Source of the DNA: Calliopum simillimum
Lineage: Eukaryota; Arthropoda; Insecta; Diptera; Lauxaniidae
DNA: 64,000 bases
Reading direction: 5' to 3'
Assembly: GCA_951812925.1 (NCBI GenBank)
Contig: OX638368.1
Coordinates: forward strand, 25,855,187 to 25,919,186
Under the pieces are notes generated by a model. It saw only the letters and a list, made by a program, of their open reading frames with translations, was not told the DNA's origin and ran no database searches. A program made the position numbers and the translations under genes. Below are positions 34,901-46,477 of the stretch, in pieces (position 1 is the first letter of the stretch; each line of letters begins with the position of its first letter).

Positions 34901-35620
34901 TTTTCTATTTTTTCTACTCGTATATAGTTCCCTTTAACATTTAAAATCATCTCTTGTGTGTGCAAATGAAACGGAAATTGCGAAACAAATGCTCTAAAAC
35001 AACAGTATAGAAAATTAATTTAAATTAAAATTAAATTGTATTTTATTTTAAAAAATTTAAACTTAAATTAATGAAAGAAATGAAGACATCATTGAAAGTA
35101 AACGCATACTTAAATAAAATCACAGATTAAACGATGTAAAAAACAAAACAAAATGGTCTTAGATTAATTTAAAATTTTCTTCTATAGATAGTATATGAAA
35201 TATCGGAAAATAACAAAAAAGAAAATTTAATTTCCTTCTCCTTACATACATACATACATGCGTCAAGCCTAACTAAATTTTTTTTACCTGTTTGTGAACA
35301 AAACTGCAATTCTGTTATTGAATGAAAGCTTTAAATTAACTGCAGCAAATTTAAATGTAAATCATTAAATATTTAATATTAATAAGTTTAGCATGCAAAA
35401 ACAGCAAAATTATAAATAATTCAGAATACATACATAGTGAAAGAAAACCAAAAACTTTTTTTAACTTTAAACCTATAACATATTAGGGGATAGATCGATC
35501 ATTATTCTATAGTGATGATTGGGAAATTTCTGCATCAAGATCAAGACTGCACAATGGTCTGATAACACTGTTCGACAAATTTCCAACTTTTAAATTAATC
35601 TGAGTTCGAACTATCTAATT

Positions 35621-35938
35621 ATTCAGGCCTATCACTGAATCCATCGTAGATACGAAATTCGTGAAATCTACGAAAGTTCTATCAATGAATTCGAATTCCT
35701 ACGACGTGAATTCAAAGTTCGTCGATTGGGATCACTTACTCCATCCGAAACTCAAAATTTTTTTTAATTTCCGACGAATAGATATGACTACCGAAGAAAT
35801 ATCATAATTTTATTAAAGACGTACTTCAAACTCCATGAATTACGAAGTTACGTTCGTAATTTCTTAAAATCAATAATAGCATTTTCGTAGATCTCACGAA
35901 ATTCGTATCTACGATGGATTCAACGATAGGCCTGATTA
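35621..35938. mobile_element. MITE with long palindromic ends (AGGCCTATC family), complete copy
   Basis: Left end AGGCCTATCACTGAATCCAT, right end ATGGATTCAACGATAGGCCT. The arms extend about 50 bp through CGTAGATACGAAATTCGTGA. Flanks show a candidate 8-bp duplication, AATTATTC / GATTATTC (7 of 8). Confidence 0.8.
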
Positions 35939-35955
35939 TTCCTTGCTATTGATAT

Positions 35956-36322
35956 AATAGGACTGCATTAACGAAATTTTTCCATCACGTCTCAGTTTTC
36001 AGATAAAATGATAAACACAAAATCACAATTTACGTCCTTCATTCAAAAGGACTCAAGTTTGTTATATATGATCAAATCTCTAAAGTTTTATTTTAAAATG
36101 AAGCTATGATTATTGCGCGCAAAACCGTGAAGAGTTTTTTTAATTTCATTTTGGCTCTAGCGAGATTCACGCAATTAAATATGAGCGGTTTCTAGTTTTT
36201 TAGTAAATTTTCTCAATAAAACGGGCTTTCCGTAAAATCGGGCGTATGTAAATCGCGATTTTAAATATATTTTATCTGAAAACTGAAACGTGATGGAAAA
36301 ATGTTGTTAATGCAGTCCTATT
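35956..36322. mobile_element. MITE with about 55-bp inverted ends
   Basis: Left end AATAGGACTGCATTAACG and right end TTAATGCAGTCCTATT, with arms through TTTTTCCATCACGT...CAGTTTTCAGATAAAAT. It lies 18 bp from the previous MITE. Confidence 0.8.
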
Positions 36323-36589
36323 GGGCGTTACCGTTAATAAATATCCCCGGATGATTTTTCTCAGACTGCCATACATTCTCCATTGCCCTTACCAAGGAAT
36401 AATTATTATAAAGTCCGAACTCAGATAATTTTTTAGTGTTGAACAGAGTAATCCAATTTAGCTTATCAAATCAAATTAACCTCCCGTTTTTCCAAATCAA
36501 TTTAAACTTTCTTCAAATCAAATTAAACTTTGCATAAAAACACGCAGCAGCTATCGTTATGAAACTTGGTACATATTAAGATTTGCATT

Positions 36590-36834
36590 TGGGCAATTCA
36601 CAAGGTGTTGTAACATGTCGTATAGTCGGATTGTTTTAAGTTTTTAAACTGGTTTAAAAATGTTGTAGTTGGCCACCGTACAAAAATCAGTCTAAAATTT
36701 GCATGCTTTGTTTACGGTTTGTAGTAACGCACCAGCTGTTTTTTTCTTTGTGCCAACAACAAAGTTTTTAAACCAATTTGAAAACTTCAAACAATATGAC
36801 TGTACGACAGTTACAACACCTTGTGAATTGCCCA
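36590..36834. mobile_element. MITE with perfect 25-bp inverted ends
   Basis: 36590-36614 (TGGGCAATTCACAAGGTGTT...) is the exact reverse complement of 36810-36834. Arms continue imperfectly (TCGTATAGTC / GACTGTACGA). Total 245 bp. Confidence 0.85.
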
Positions 36835-36890
36835 ATTGCGTCTGTAGAAAATTTATTCACAGAGGGCGCTATAGATAAGAACATTACGGG

Positions 36891-36953
36891 GCAATAGAGA
36901 ATGCACGGCAGTCTGAGAAAATTCCCCGCGAACCTTGATTCACGATAACCCCC
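36891..36953. repeat. Right half of the GGGGGTTATCG MITE
   Basis: GCAATAGAGAATGCACGGCA through CACGATAACCCCC, matching 23700-23763. The left arm is missing. A separate opposite-orientation half lies at 36325-36385. Confidence 0.75.
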
Positions 36954-37481
36954 TACAAAAACATTTTCAAAATTTTAAAACTACCTTATTTAATAGATAT
37001 GGTGCCATTATTTTGGTATTGTTGACTATATGGAGCAATAATGTAATACTGAGTTCTGAAAAATTTTTCAATCTTACCGTCGAAGAAAAAAAATCTACAA
37101 AACACTCCACACTGAAAAATACTTTAAAATGGTAAGTAGCTTACCATGTTCATATTGTTGGATGATGGAATAAAGAATTAATCAGCCCTGTTCCGTAATC
37201 CGTGTGGTTTCAATTACTTTTCATTTATTAGGCTTTTTAATGAAAATGATGAGTCACACGATGAAAAGTATTAGAATCTTTTTTGTGGAGAATTACAGGC
37301 TCGACAATAATATTGATTAATATTAACGAAAAAGTAACTGTTTCGGAAATATTCAAAAAAGTCGAATTTTTCGACTTTTTGCAGTTTTTTAAGAATATTT
37401 CCTAAACGGTTATTTTTTCGTTAATGCATATCGACATTTGTCGAGCCTGTAATGCTTCGCAAAAAATATTATATTCAGACC

Positions 37482-37787
37482 TTTCAAGAAATTACGAACG
37501 TTACTTAGTAATAAGTGGAGTTTGAAGTAGTTATTGAATAAAATTAGGATATTTCTTCGGTAGTCATATCTATTCCGACGATCGTCGGAAATTAAAAAAA
37601 ATGTGAGTTTCGGATGGAATAAGTGATCCCAATCTATGAATTTTGAATTCACGTCGTAGCAACAACGATGTATTTTTTATCATATTTTTTCATATACATC
37701 GTTGGTAGCAATTCAAATTCAATGATAGCACTTTCGTAGATTTCACGAAATTCGTATCTACGATGGATTCAGTGATAGGCTTGAATA
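37482..37787. mobile_element. AGGCCTATC-family MITE, one arm missing, nested in foldback 5
   Basis: The inner part and right arm (CGAAATTCGTATCTACGATG ... GATAGGCTT) match 35621-35938 in reverse. The left terminal arm is absent. It itself carries a 42-bp insertion. Confidence 0.75.
37663..37704. mobile_element. 42-bp micro-MITE with 7-bp target duplication
   Basis: Perfect 11-bp ends CAACGATGTAT / ATACATCGTTG enclose an AT-rich core. Flanked by GTAGCAA on both sides (37656-37662 and 37705-37711). The homologous element at 35621 has the corresponding site uninterrupted (CGTCGTAGGAATTC). Confidence 0.75.
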
Positions 37788-38049
37788 CTTTTTATCGTGT
37801 GACTCATCATTTTCATCAAAAAGCCTCCTCAATGAAAAGTAATTGAAACTACACGGATTACAGAACAGGCATGAATATAACCAAATTACACAAGTTGCGT
37901 GGCTTGAATAGGATGACTTTGATGTGGTGAACTTAAACATTACCGTTATGAAAAATTGCGTTTAATTATTTGAATGAAAGCTCTGAAACGATTGAAGCTC
38001 TCAAGGTCCGATTCGGTCTACTAGAACTTTGTACAGTCGAATACGTGGG

Positions 38050-39295
38050 CTGCTCGATATATTTCTGGCCTAATAATGAAAATGCGAATATTTATCATCA
38101 AAAATGGTTTTACCGATTTTCAAAGTATTCTCCAGCATGATTTATACACTTTTGCATGCGCTCAAACCAATTGTCGAAGCACTTTTTCCACTCCGATTGA
38201 GACACCTCCAAAACATGGTTTTTGAACACTTCAACAGCATCTTCTGGCGACGAAAATCATTGACCACGCATTTTTTTCTTGATGTGCGGGAATTAAAAGA
38301 AGTCATTGGGTGCCAAGTCAGGGCTGTACGGCGGATGACCCATCAATTCGACGTTTTGGCCGGTCAAAAAGGCGCTGGTTTGAGCCGATGTGTGAGAGCT
38401 CGCATTGTCATGGTGAACAATGATTCGTCTTCTCTTGTTCGTTGTTCGAATTTCTCCGAAGACTTCAGTCAAACAAATTGTGGTGTACTGCTCAAAATTG
38501 ACCGCCCTACGTTGCTCAAGCGGAACAGTATCCACATGACCAGTTTTGCCGAAGAAACAGGCGACCATTTGCTTCGAAGTGCTTCTTTCACGAAAACTTT
38601 CGTAGGATTTGGCTCGTCTTCGAAGACCCACACAATCGATTGCTGTTTTGTTTTGGGCTCATACGAATAGATCCATGATTCGTCACCTGTGACGATCTTA
38701 TAAACGTCTTTTGAAGCACCGCGATTGTATTTTTTCAACATTCTTTGCACCAATCGATACGAGCCTTATTTTGAGCGATTGTCGAATTGTGCGGGATCCA
38801 ACGAGAACAAACCTTTCTTACGGCCAAATGTTCATGCAATATCGGATGTATTGGAGTGAAACTAATGCCCAAAGATGCCTCTATCTCACGGTATGTCACA
38901 TGACGATCTTTCATTATCAGTTCACGCACGGAATCAATGTTCTTTGGCACAACGCCCGTTTTTGGACGATCTTCACGGAATTCGTCTTTGAGCGAGCGTC
39001 GGCCACGATTGAATTCATTAAACCAGTTTTTCACAGTGCTTCATGGTGCTTCATCGCCATACAAAGATTTAAGTTCATCGATGCACTCTTGTCCTGATAA
39101 TCCACGTCGAAAGTTGTGAAAAATGATCGCACGAAAATGTTCACGAGTAAATTCCATTTTTTTGCCAAATTGATTTTTTCAAGTCACTGTAAACAACACA
39201 AATGATGGTCGTTCGTCAAAACGTTCTGAGTACGTTTATACTAAAAAATATCAAACTTTCCAATAGAAATGTGAGATTGCACCTGGCAACACTTA
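38050..39295 (-). pseudogene. Broken mariner (DD34D) transposon
   Basis: The transposase starts at ATG 39157 (MEFTREHFRAIIFHNFRRGL). Catalytic motifs survive: TGDESWIYSYEP, HHDNASSHTS, PPYSPDLAPNDFF, with 34 residues between the second and third Asp. The reading is broken by a TGA at about 39042, a frame change near 38750 (after DWCKEC), another near 38630, and a further break after NDFF near 38290. The C-terminal box (EYFEN) ends near 38105. The copy is clearly inactive. Terminal repeats were not resolved, so ends are approximate. Confidence 0.88.
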
Positions 39296-39670
39296 TAGGG
39301 CTATTCTGGCGTCAGTATTAGAGCTGTCAAACAGCTCACCACAGTCTTCACTGCTACGAAAGTACTAACGAAGATGTTTTGGTATTCTGGTTGCATTTAG
39401 AAAGCTCTTTTCCGTCTTTATGAATACGACTTTTAATACCTGCTACGTAGGAGGTCTTTGGGCGATCTTAAAGCTATTAGTTGCTTGCTGTCAGGTTTTT
39501 ATTATGTGAAAAGTGAAGAATTATGAAAAATTTTATTTTATTGCTTGTTTATAATTTTTTATCATAAAACAGCTGGGCTTAATGTTAGATTATCGGCTGT
39601 TAATATATTCTTTTTAAACCTAATTTGGCTTATTAAGCTTTTAATTTTAAGAAGGAAAATATAATCAAAA

Positions 39671-40585
39671 ATGTCTGGTCGGATCTACTTTCGGAGATAT
39701 AGCCATTGAAAGATCGGGATATAGCTTTAATAAAAACCGGTATAAGTTCGGAACCCCTGGCTGGATTTTGATAATGTTAGTGTCATATGAAAGGTATTTT
39801 AACACACTACAAAAATTTTAAATCCGAGTCAACATTTTCGAGATATGGCGTATTTTCAAAAATTTTGACCAGTTTTTTTATTTTGAAAGCACTATTTTTC
39901 CAAAAAATTTCTGATTAACCTATAGTTTTTGTAACAAATTATGGAATCCTAATCAATTTCATTCGAATTGATATGCAATTTATACCTCATTTCCTTCATT
40001 AGCAAATTTTTTATAGGAAAACAAAAAAGTAAAACAACAACGGAAATTTGGAATTTTGCTAGCAAACTAGTTGATGGATATATTATAGACTGATCCGCGG
40101 CCGAAGATCGCCGTGAAGCCGGTATTGGATTTTTGGGAGTTTTTAATCCTGAGCTGCGGCTGAAGCCGCCCACTTACCCCTACTCTTATGCCAAATTACT
40201 GTGGGAAAAAAATCGGCCCAAATTTCAGAAAAGTCGTAATATCTCGAAAACTACGAGCCAGATTTAGAAAATTTTGTATTCAGTATTTGTAGCTTAGTAA
40301 ATTACCTTTCATATGCCGTTTTTGTTAATAAGACATTTTTGGAAAAATAGTGCATTAAAAACAAAAAAACCAGTAAAAATTTTCGAAAATTCGCCATATC
40401 TCCAAAACCATGACTTGGATTTAAAACTTTCGCACAACGATTTTATAGCCAGTTAAAATACCTTTCATATGACACCAAAATTATTAAAATCCATTAACGG
40501 ATTCTGAACTTTTACGGGTTTTCATAAAAGCTATATCCCGATCTTCCGATGGCTATATCTCCGAAAGTAGATTTGACCAGAACTT
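39671..40585. repeat. Foldback element 3 (0.9 kb)
   Basis: Left arm TCTACTTTCGGAGATATAGC (39682) pairs with GCTATATCTCCGAAAGTAGA (40551). GTGTCATATGAAAGGTATTT (39780) pairs with ACCTTTCATATGACACC near 40462. The centre (39.95-40.2 kb) is not palindromic. Confidence 0.8.
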
Positions 40586-40644
40586 TCTGTTGTTGTTGTT
40601 GTAACTAATTTTGAAAGCCCTATTTGGGCAAAAAAAACATAAAA

Positions 40645-41306
40645 CTAGTAAGGGTGTTACCTTTGGCCTGGCCAAACATTAAATACCCTACACAGCAGTA
40701 TTTTGAAAGTTTTGCTTACATGGGAGGTGCCATGCCCTCTTGTCCAAATTTACCCAGTTTTTTCTCAGAGCTTAAACTTATAGTTTTTAGCATTTGAGTG
40801 AAATTTGGTTGGATTATCTCAAAAAATGTTTTCAGTGTAGCGTTTTGAACCTTTTGCTTATGTGGGAGGTGCCACGCCCTCTTGTCTGAATTCTCCTGGT
40901 TTTTGTTCAGAGCTTGCGCTTACAATTTGTAGTATTTATATGTATTTTGGTTGCATTATCGTGAAAAAACTCCTAAAGTTGCATTTTGAATATATTTTTT
41001 GTATGGGCGGTAGGCGTGTCCGTTGACCGATTTTGCTAATTTTCAATCCCCCGAGCTAACTTCGACGCCGAAGGCTGTGCACCAAATTTCATTGAATTAT
41101 CTTGCTTAGTTCTCCCAAAAAGTGTATTTCCACACACAGCCAGCCAGCCAGCCACCCAACCAGCCAGACAGACGGACATGGCTATATTAACTTAGGAGGT
41201 GATGCTGATCAAGAATATATATACTTTTCTATATCTGCCACGCCTCCTTCTCTGCGTTACAAACGGAAGGACAAAGTGAATATAGCCTGGGTGTAGGGTA
41301 TAAAAA
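40645..41306 (-). mobile_element. DINE-1/Helentron-like element, copy B
   Basis: Reverse orientation of copy A: CTAGTAAGGGTG at its 3' end (40645), hairpin TTTGGCCTGGCCAAA, subrepeats with GGGAGGTGCCACGCCCTCTT, the GACATGGCTATAT core, and ATACTTTTCTATATCTGCCA, ending gggtataaaaa at 41306. Confidence 0.78.
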
Positions 41307-41539
41307 CGAAAAAACAGTTGTTAAATTTGTGTTTGTTGTGTGACTGATAATGATAAAGGGAAAAACAAAATTATAACTATTTTGGTTTTATATTTGTTCT
41401 AATAGTTACAAAAGAAAAGAAAAGTTTGTGTAAAAACATGTAGCAACAATTTCTGCACAATATTATATGGCGGCGCGCAAGAACTTATTTTGCATGTCAA
41501 AATAAAAAAATGGAGCCCGGCATCTTGCCTTGCTATCTG

Positions 41540-41640
41540 TCAGAAGTCTAGAATCAAAACAAAGAATTTTGACATTTTCGTAGTTTAAGAAGAAGCAGCA
41601 TTTGTTATCGTTGCAACCAGAGCAATTCAACCATGTTATT
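41540..41640. repeat. Short repeat shared with 57890-58000
   Basis: AACAAAGAATTTTGACATTTTCGTAGT then AAGAAGAAGCAGCATTTGTTATCG and GCAACCAG occur at both places in the same orientation. It lies upstream of Vps45 and of the nucleoporin, but in opposite orientation relative to the two genes, so a repeat is likelier than a shared promoter. Confidence 0.5.
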
Positions 41641-42234
41641 TTGCAGCATTTGACAAGTTCACCACGAAAGCTTTTGTGTGGTGAATTTATGAGCTTTTTC
41701 TAAAAGATTTCTGCGCCATAATACCGAATGTATTCGGGAATCTTAGAAAGTAATTCTGACATGTATTCAGAAAGACTTTCTGCTGTCTTTGCCAGAATAG
41801 CCCTATTAATATGCATAAGTAACCAGAATTGTTATATATGGGAAATAAAACGGTGCACCACATTACCCACATAGTCCACATTACCCTTACTAACAACAGC
41901 CTACATTCTACTCAATAATTGAACACGCAAATTTATCTATGTTAAATTAAACTCTTTAGTTGATGCTTTTCCATACGTTTCTCAGAAAGTGCTTAATTAA
42001 ACACTGAAAACTGTCGCCTACAACACAGCTAATGATAGATGTTGTATGCTAAAATGTTTATTTTCCCTTGTATTTTTAACTTGTCCTTGAAGAGGTTAAA
42101 AAATGAGTGGTTGGCAACACATGGCATTTGACGTGAGAAATAACAGCTGTCAGAGTTTGTTGTTTTGGAAATTACGTGCAAATTTATTAAATTAATTTTT
42201 ATCAGATTAAAAGTTTTAAAAAAATAAGTAAAAA

Positions 42235-45200
42235 ATGAATTTAATATCTGCAATTAAATTATATATTGAAAAAATGTGTAATGAATCGGGACCTGGCATG
42301 AAAATAATATTATTGGATAAAGATACGGTAAGTTGAACTGAAGTACAAAAAAGAAAAAAACGACGCCCACAAATTGCTGTGTACTCATATTTAACTAATT
42401 TGCAATGCGTATTTGCTTTTGTTTTTAATATTTAACATCCAGACAAGTATTATTTCAATGGCATTTAGTCAATCAGATATGCTACAACGTGAGGTGTACT
42501 TATTTGAGCGAATTGATTCTGGACGTTCCAATGAGCGTTTAAAACATTTAAAATGTATTGTATTCATTCGTCCAACAAAACAAAATGTTCAATTGCTAGC
42601 TGATGAACTGCGAGCTCCAAAATATGGTTCTTATTTTATATGTAAGTTAAAATAGAAATAGAGTATTCTATAATCGAAATAATTCAATCCAAAACAATGT
42701 GTCCATTCCTTAAATACCTTAGGTGATACGATGTGATAATCCGTTAAAGGCAAGCATTAGTAGCAAAGCGGGAAGTTCTGTTAGGTTTTCAATTAAACCT
42801 CATCAACGCTACTACTGATTAGAGATTGTAACAGGCTTAATATTTTGAACCCCGCCCGAGAAAAAGCCCGAGCCGCTTTTTTATGATTTTATTTTATTTG
42901 ATACTTCTATTGAAAAAAATAAGAAATGCGTAACTTATTGCTTACGTTTAATCAGGGAATAAGGACAGTAAAAAGTTTTGGAAATAAAGCCAAAAAAATA
43001 TCCAATTTTCTTGCATTCATTTTTGGAAATGAAGCCAAAAACTAACTGGGAAATGACGCCAGAAAATTTTTTGGAAATAAAGCCAGTAAAATCTCCATAC
43101 GAAATTCTGGCGTTGTTTCCATTTTGGTTTGAAAATAAAGCCAAAAACTTTTCTGGCGTTTTTTCCAAAAATTATGACTTCATTGTGGTTTACAAAAAAG
43201 AAATAACGCCAGAAATTTTTTTTTGGAAATAAAGCCAGAAATTTTCTGGCATAGAATTTTGGAAATAAAGCCAAAAATTAGCAAGAAAATAAAAATTTTT
43301 TGGAAATTAAGCCAGAAAAAATTTGTATGTAAAACTCTGGCGTTATTTCCCAGTTAATTTTTGGCTTTATTTCCCAAAATTTATGGCTTTAATTTCCCTT
43401 TTCTAAGCCACAAAGTTTTTGGCTTCATCTCCAAAACAAAATGGAAAGACACCAGAATTTTATATGAAGAGTTTTCTGCCTTTTTTTGGAAAAAATTTTC
43501 TGGTGTTATATCCAATGGCATTATTACCAAAAATTCTGGCGTGATTTCCTAGTTAATTTTTGGGTTTATTTCCAAAAATTAATGTCAAAATATTATGGCT
43601 TTATTTCCAAAAAATTGTCTGCCGTTATTTCCGGGAGCCGCTGAGGGAAAAAAAAGATTATACATTGTGCGTGTTGTATAATCCAATTGCTATTCTTTAA
43701 TTAAAACACGCTTACAAATAACTCCAACGATATCTGGGTTTTTTGGTCGAATCTAATAAGACTTTTTGTATGATTTAACTTACACCATTGTTATTTCAAG
43801 CCCCACATTAGGGACCGTTCACATATTACGAAACGCGCCAGGGGGAGGGAGGCGGAGTGGGACGTTTTGTTACGAAGTGTTATAGGGGGGTGGGAGGGAT
43901 CATCTACTATGTTACGTAACGTCGATTCTATAATTTTATGCAACAAAAAAATTCAAATTACCAAAATTAAGATTTGTTACGTAACTAAGGGGGAAGGGGG
44001 TTGGATGTTTTGTTACGTTGCACTACGACCGGGGAGAAAGGGGTCAAAATTCTTCGAACATTGCGTTACGTAATATGTGGACGGCTCCTTGTTGTATTAT
44101 TGGGATCATACTTTTAAGGTAGGCATTGGAATTTGTTTTTCTTCATGGTCTTGGATTGCATTTTATTACTTTTAGAGTAGGCTTTTTTCCCTTTCTGGAC
44201 CTTTTTCAGAATAGGGTATGCAATCAAAATTAATGGATTTTTTTTGTTATTTAAATTTCCATCATATGCAGATTTCAGTAACATAATTCCACGTACTGAT
44301 ATCAAATATCTTGCGGAGTGTGATGAAAGTGAATCAGTGCGCGAAGTGAAAGAGCTGTACGCTGATTACCTCTGCGTTAATCCAAATTTATATTCACTTA
44401 ACTTAACACACTGTATGTATCGTCTAAATTGGCTACCAGATGCTTTAGCACGTACTGTGCAGGGAATCACATCTGTGCTACTGTCACTCAAACTTAATCC
44501 AGTTATACGCTATCGTGCCGGTAGTCAGGTGGCACAATTGTTAGCGAAACACATATACGAACAAACAACAAAGGAATCATCACTTTTTGATTTTCGAAAT
44601 CATGAAAATGGTGCAGCACCACCGTTGCTATTGATTTTGGACCGCAGGGATGATCCAGTAACGCCATTACTACATCAATGGACTTATCAAGCAATGGTGC
44701 ATGAATTGCTTAAAATAAAAAATAATCGTGTGGATCTTTCCAGTACACCTGGTATTCCTAAAGATTTTAAGGAATTAGTATTGTCCGGTGATCAGGATGA
44801 ATTCTACGCCAAAAATATGTATGCGAATTTTGGTGAAGTCGGTTCGATAATTAAGAGTCTAATGGAAGATTTTCAACGGAAAGCAAAAGATCAAAAGAAA
44901 GTAAAGATAAATATGAAATTGATTTGTTTTTTTCTTAAAAATATTTTCATTGCTTGTCTTTTTCTTTTTCATAAAATTAAGGTCGAAAGCATTGCCGATA
45001 TGAAAAACTTTATTGAAACATATCCACAATTTAAAAAAATGTCTGGTACTGTACAAAAACATCTTTGCGTGATGGGTGAACTATCTGCACTTACAACCAA
45101 ACGCAATTTATTCGAACTTTCCGAGCTTGAACAGGAGGTTGCCTGCAAGGCAGAACATTCAGCGCAACTACTTCGTATCAAAAAAATAATTGCAGACGAA

Positions 45201-46477
45201 CGAATTTCCATTGATGATGCCATTAAATTGGTGGCACTTTATTCATTACGTTATGAACGTCATGCAAACTGCGATACTTCGAGCTTGCTGCAAATTATCA
45301 AAACACGCGGTGGACGTACACAAATAGTACCCAGTCTTATTGAATATGCCGGCATGCATGTGCGCCAGGGAGAGCTTTTTAATTTAGTGCGCATAACTGA
45401 TGCGGTTAAATTAACTAGAAATTTAATTAAAGTAAGTAAAGCAATATTCCCTGACATTACAAGATCCGGCTGCACTGGCAATGTGTTCATAAACATATTG
45501 AAATATATGCTTCTTGTATCATTAAACTCCTCTTAAGCGATAGGCTTTTACAAAATATCCTCCATTTTCAAATGGTACGTCTCCGCAATGGTTCGTTTAC
45601 AACGATCGCAATAAATTTGTGATAAAATGTGGCAGGAGGGTCTTGAAAATTATGTTGTCACAAAGGTCAAATCAAAAGAAAATGTTGTTTTGAAAAAATT
45701 CGCTAAATTCGAATCTGCAATTAATTTTTCCATAAGTTCTATTATTTTGAAGATATTGGCCATTCCATTTCTTCTCTTAATTTTCCACCTTGAATGGATA
45801 ATATCTTCAGAACTACAAAGCTTAAGAGAAACAAATTGTACATTCGAATTTAGCGGCTTAAATCCATATAAAAAGCTGAAATTTTTCCATATTCAGGAGC
45901 ACTTTTCGGTTTTTAAAATGGTTTGGGATCCATCAAATATTCTCTGAAATGGACCAAATTAAACATATTAAAATTCGTTTTATTATACTACCATTGCGTT
46001 TTCCAATCAGTAACGCGTTAATGACAAAAAGCTTGCAGCCGGATCCGCTAGGAAACGATTTTATTTTTCAACTAAATAGATCTTTTAATTTAAATTTATT
46101 TTCAAATATTTTCGCTGCTAAAGGGTCTGAAAGGCGTTGAAAATGTTTTCACTCAACACACTCCATTGCTAAAAGAAACTCTTGAAGAAGTTTTTAAAGG
46201 ACGTGAACTTGAACCAATGTATCCGGCTATCAATTCGGAACTTGTACCTTTTCGTCGACCACCTCAAGAAGTTGTTGTTTTTATGATAGGCGGTACAACA
46301 TATGAAGAAGCATTAGCAGTACATCATATGAATAATGCAGGTTATAAGATTATACTTGGTGGCACTACTATACACAATTCACAGAGTTTTATAAACGAAG
46401 TGCTGACAGCAACTGATGGTATACAATTTAAGCATACAAAAACAATGACAAAATACTTTTCCAACGATAATTATTAA
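42235..46477 (+). CDS. Vps45: Vacuolar protein sorting 45 (Sec1/Munc18 family)
   Basis: Sec1/Munc18 protein that pairs with endosomal/trans-Golgi syntaxins and promotes SNARE-driven vesicle fusion. Exons 42235-42327, 42443-42641, 44272-44900, 44982-45431 and 46124-46477 join in frame to 574 residues, the usual length. Seen: [20 protein letters not shown] at the start; [20 protein letters not shown], the hallmark SM-family central segment; [36 protein letters not shown]; and a C-terminal [13 protein letters not shown] motif. The 81-bp third intron is in frame and stop-free, so retention would add 27 residues rich in Phe and Lys. Introns 2 and 4 contain repeats. Convergent with the nucleoporin gene. 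Identity is highly secure. Confidence 0.96.
42957..43635. repeat. Palindromic minisatellite of degenerate GGAAATAAAGCC units
   Basis: About nine copies of GGAAATAAAGCCA-like units on the + strand (42979-43320) are followed by about nine or ten in the opposite orientation (TGGCTTTATTTCC, 43338-43635), separated by 15-30 bp of AT-rich spacers. Lies in Vps45 intron 2. Confidence 0.8.
43811..44088. mobile_element. PIF/Harbinger-like MITE, copy 1
   Basis: Left end GGGACCGTTCACATATTACG, right end CGTAATATGTGGACGGCTCC. Flanked by TTA and TTG. G-rich inner parts (AGGGGGAGGG). In Vps45 intron 2. Confidence 0.75.
45701..45855. repeat. Hairpin repeat in Vps45 intron 4
   Basis: CGCTAAATTCGAAT (45701) pairs with ATTCGAATTTAGCG (45842). 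The inner stem TTGAAGATATTGGCCATTC pairs with GAATGGATAATATCTTCAG. Confidence 0.7.

Larger units (their letters stand above)
37188..37873. repeat. Foldback element 5, copy interrupted by another MITE
   Basis: Outer parts 37188-37480 and 37788-37873 match 17398-17735 (CCTGTTCCGTAATCCGTGTG at the left; CACGGATTACAGAACAGGC at the right). The middle, 37482-37787, belongs to the AGGCCTATC family. Confidence 0.8.
39296..41805. mobile_element. Possible 2.5 kb compound element with TAGGGCTATTCTGGC ends
   Basis: TAGGGCTATTCTGGC (39296) and GCCAGAATAGCCCTA (ending 41805) are inverted, each next to TTA (39293-39295 and 41806-41808), which would be a 3-bp duplication. Inside are foldback 3, a DINE-like copy and unique sequence. 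The match is only 15 bp, so a single mobile unit is tentative. Confidence 0.4.
34901..42234. other. Gene-free repeat region between gish and Vps45
   Basis: Beyond the listed elements only AT-rich sequence is seen. 41.8-42.2 kb should hold the Vps45 promoter, but no TATA or Initiator motif stands out. Confidence 0.5.

Noticed and set aside
38104..39119. + strand ORFs of 188 and 128 codons
   Set aside because: Antisense to the broken mariner transposase.
42935..43274. Overlapping ORFs of 77-85 codons on both strands
   Set aside because: They arise from the GGAAATAAAGCC minisatellite, which reads open in several frames.
45627..45947. 106-codon ORF inside Vps45 intron 4
   Set aside because: Spans a hairpin repeat and interrupts the conserved Vps45 junction; the intron has a perfect gtaagt donor.
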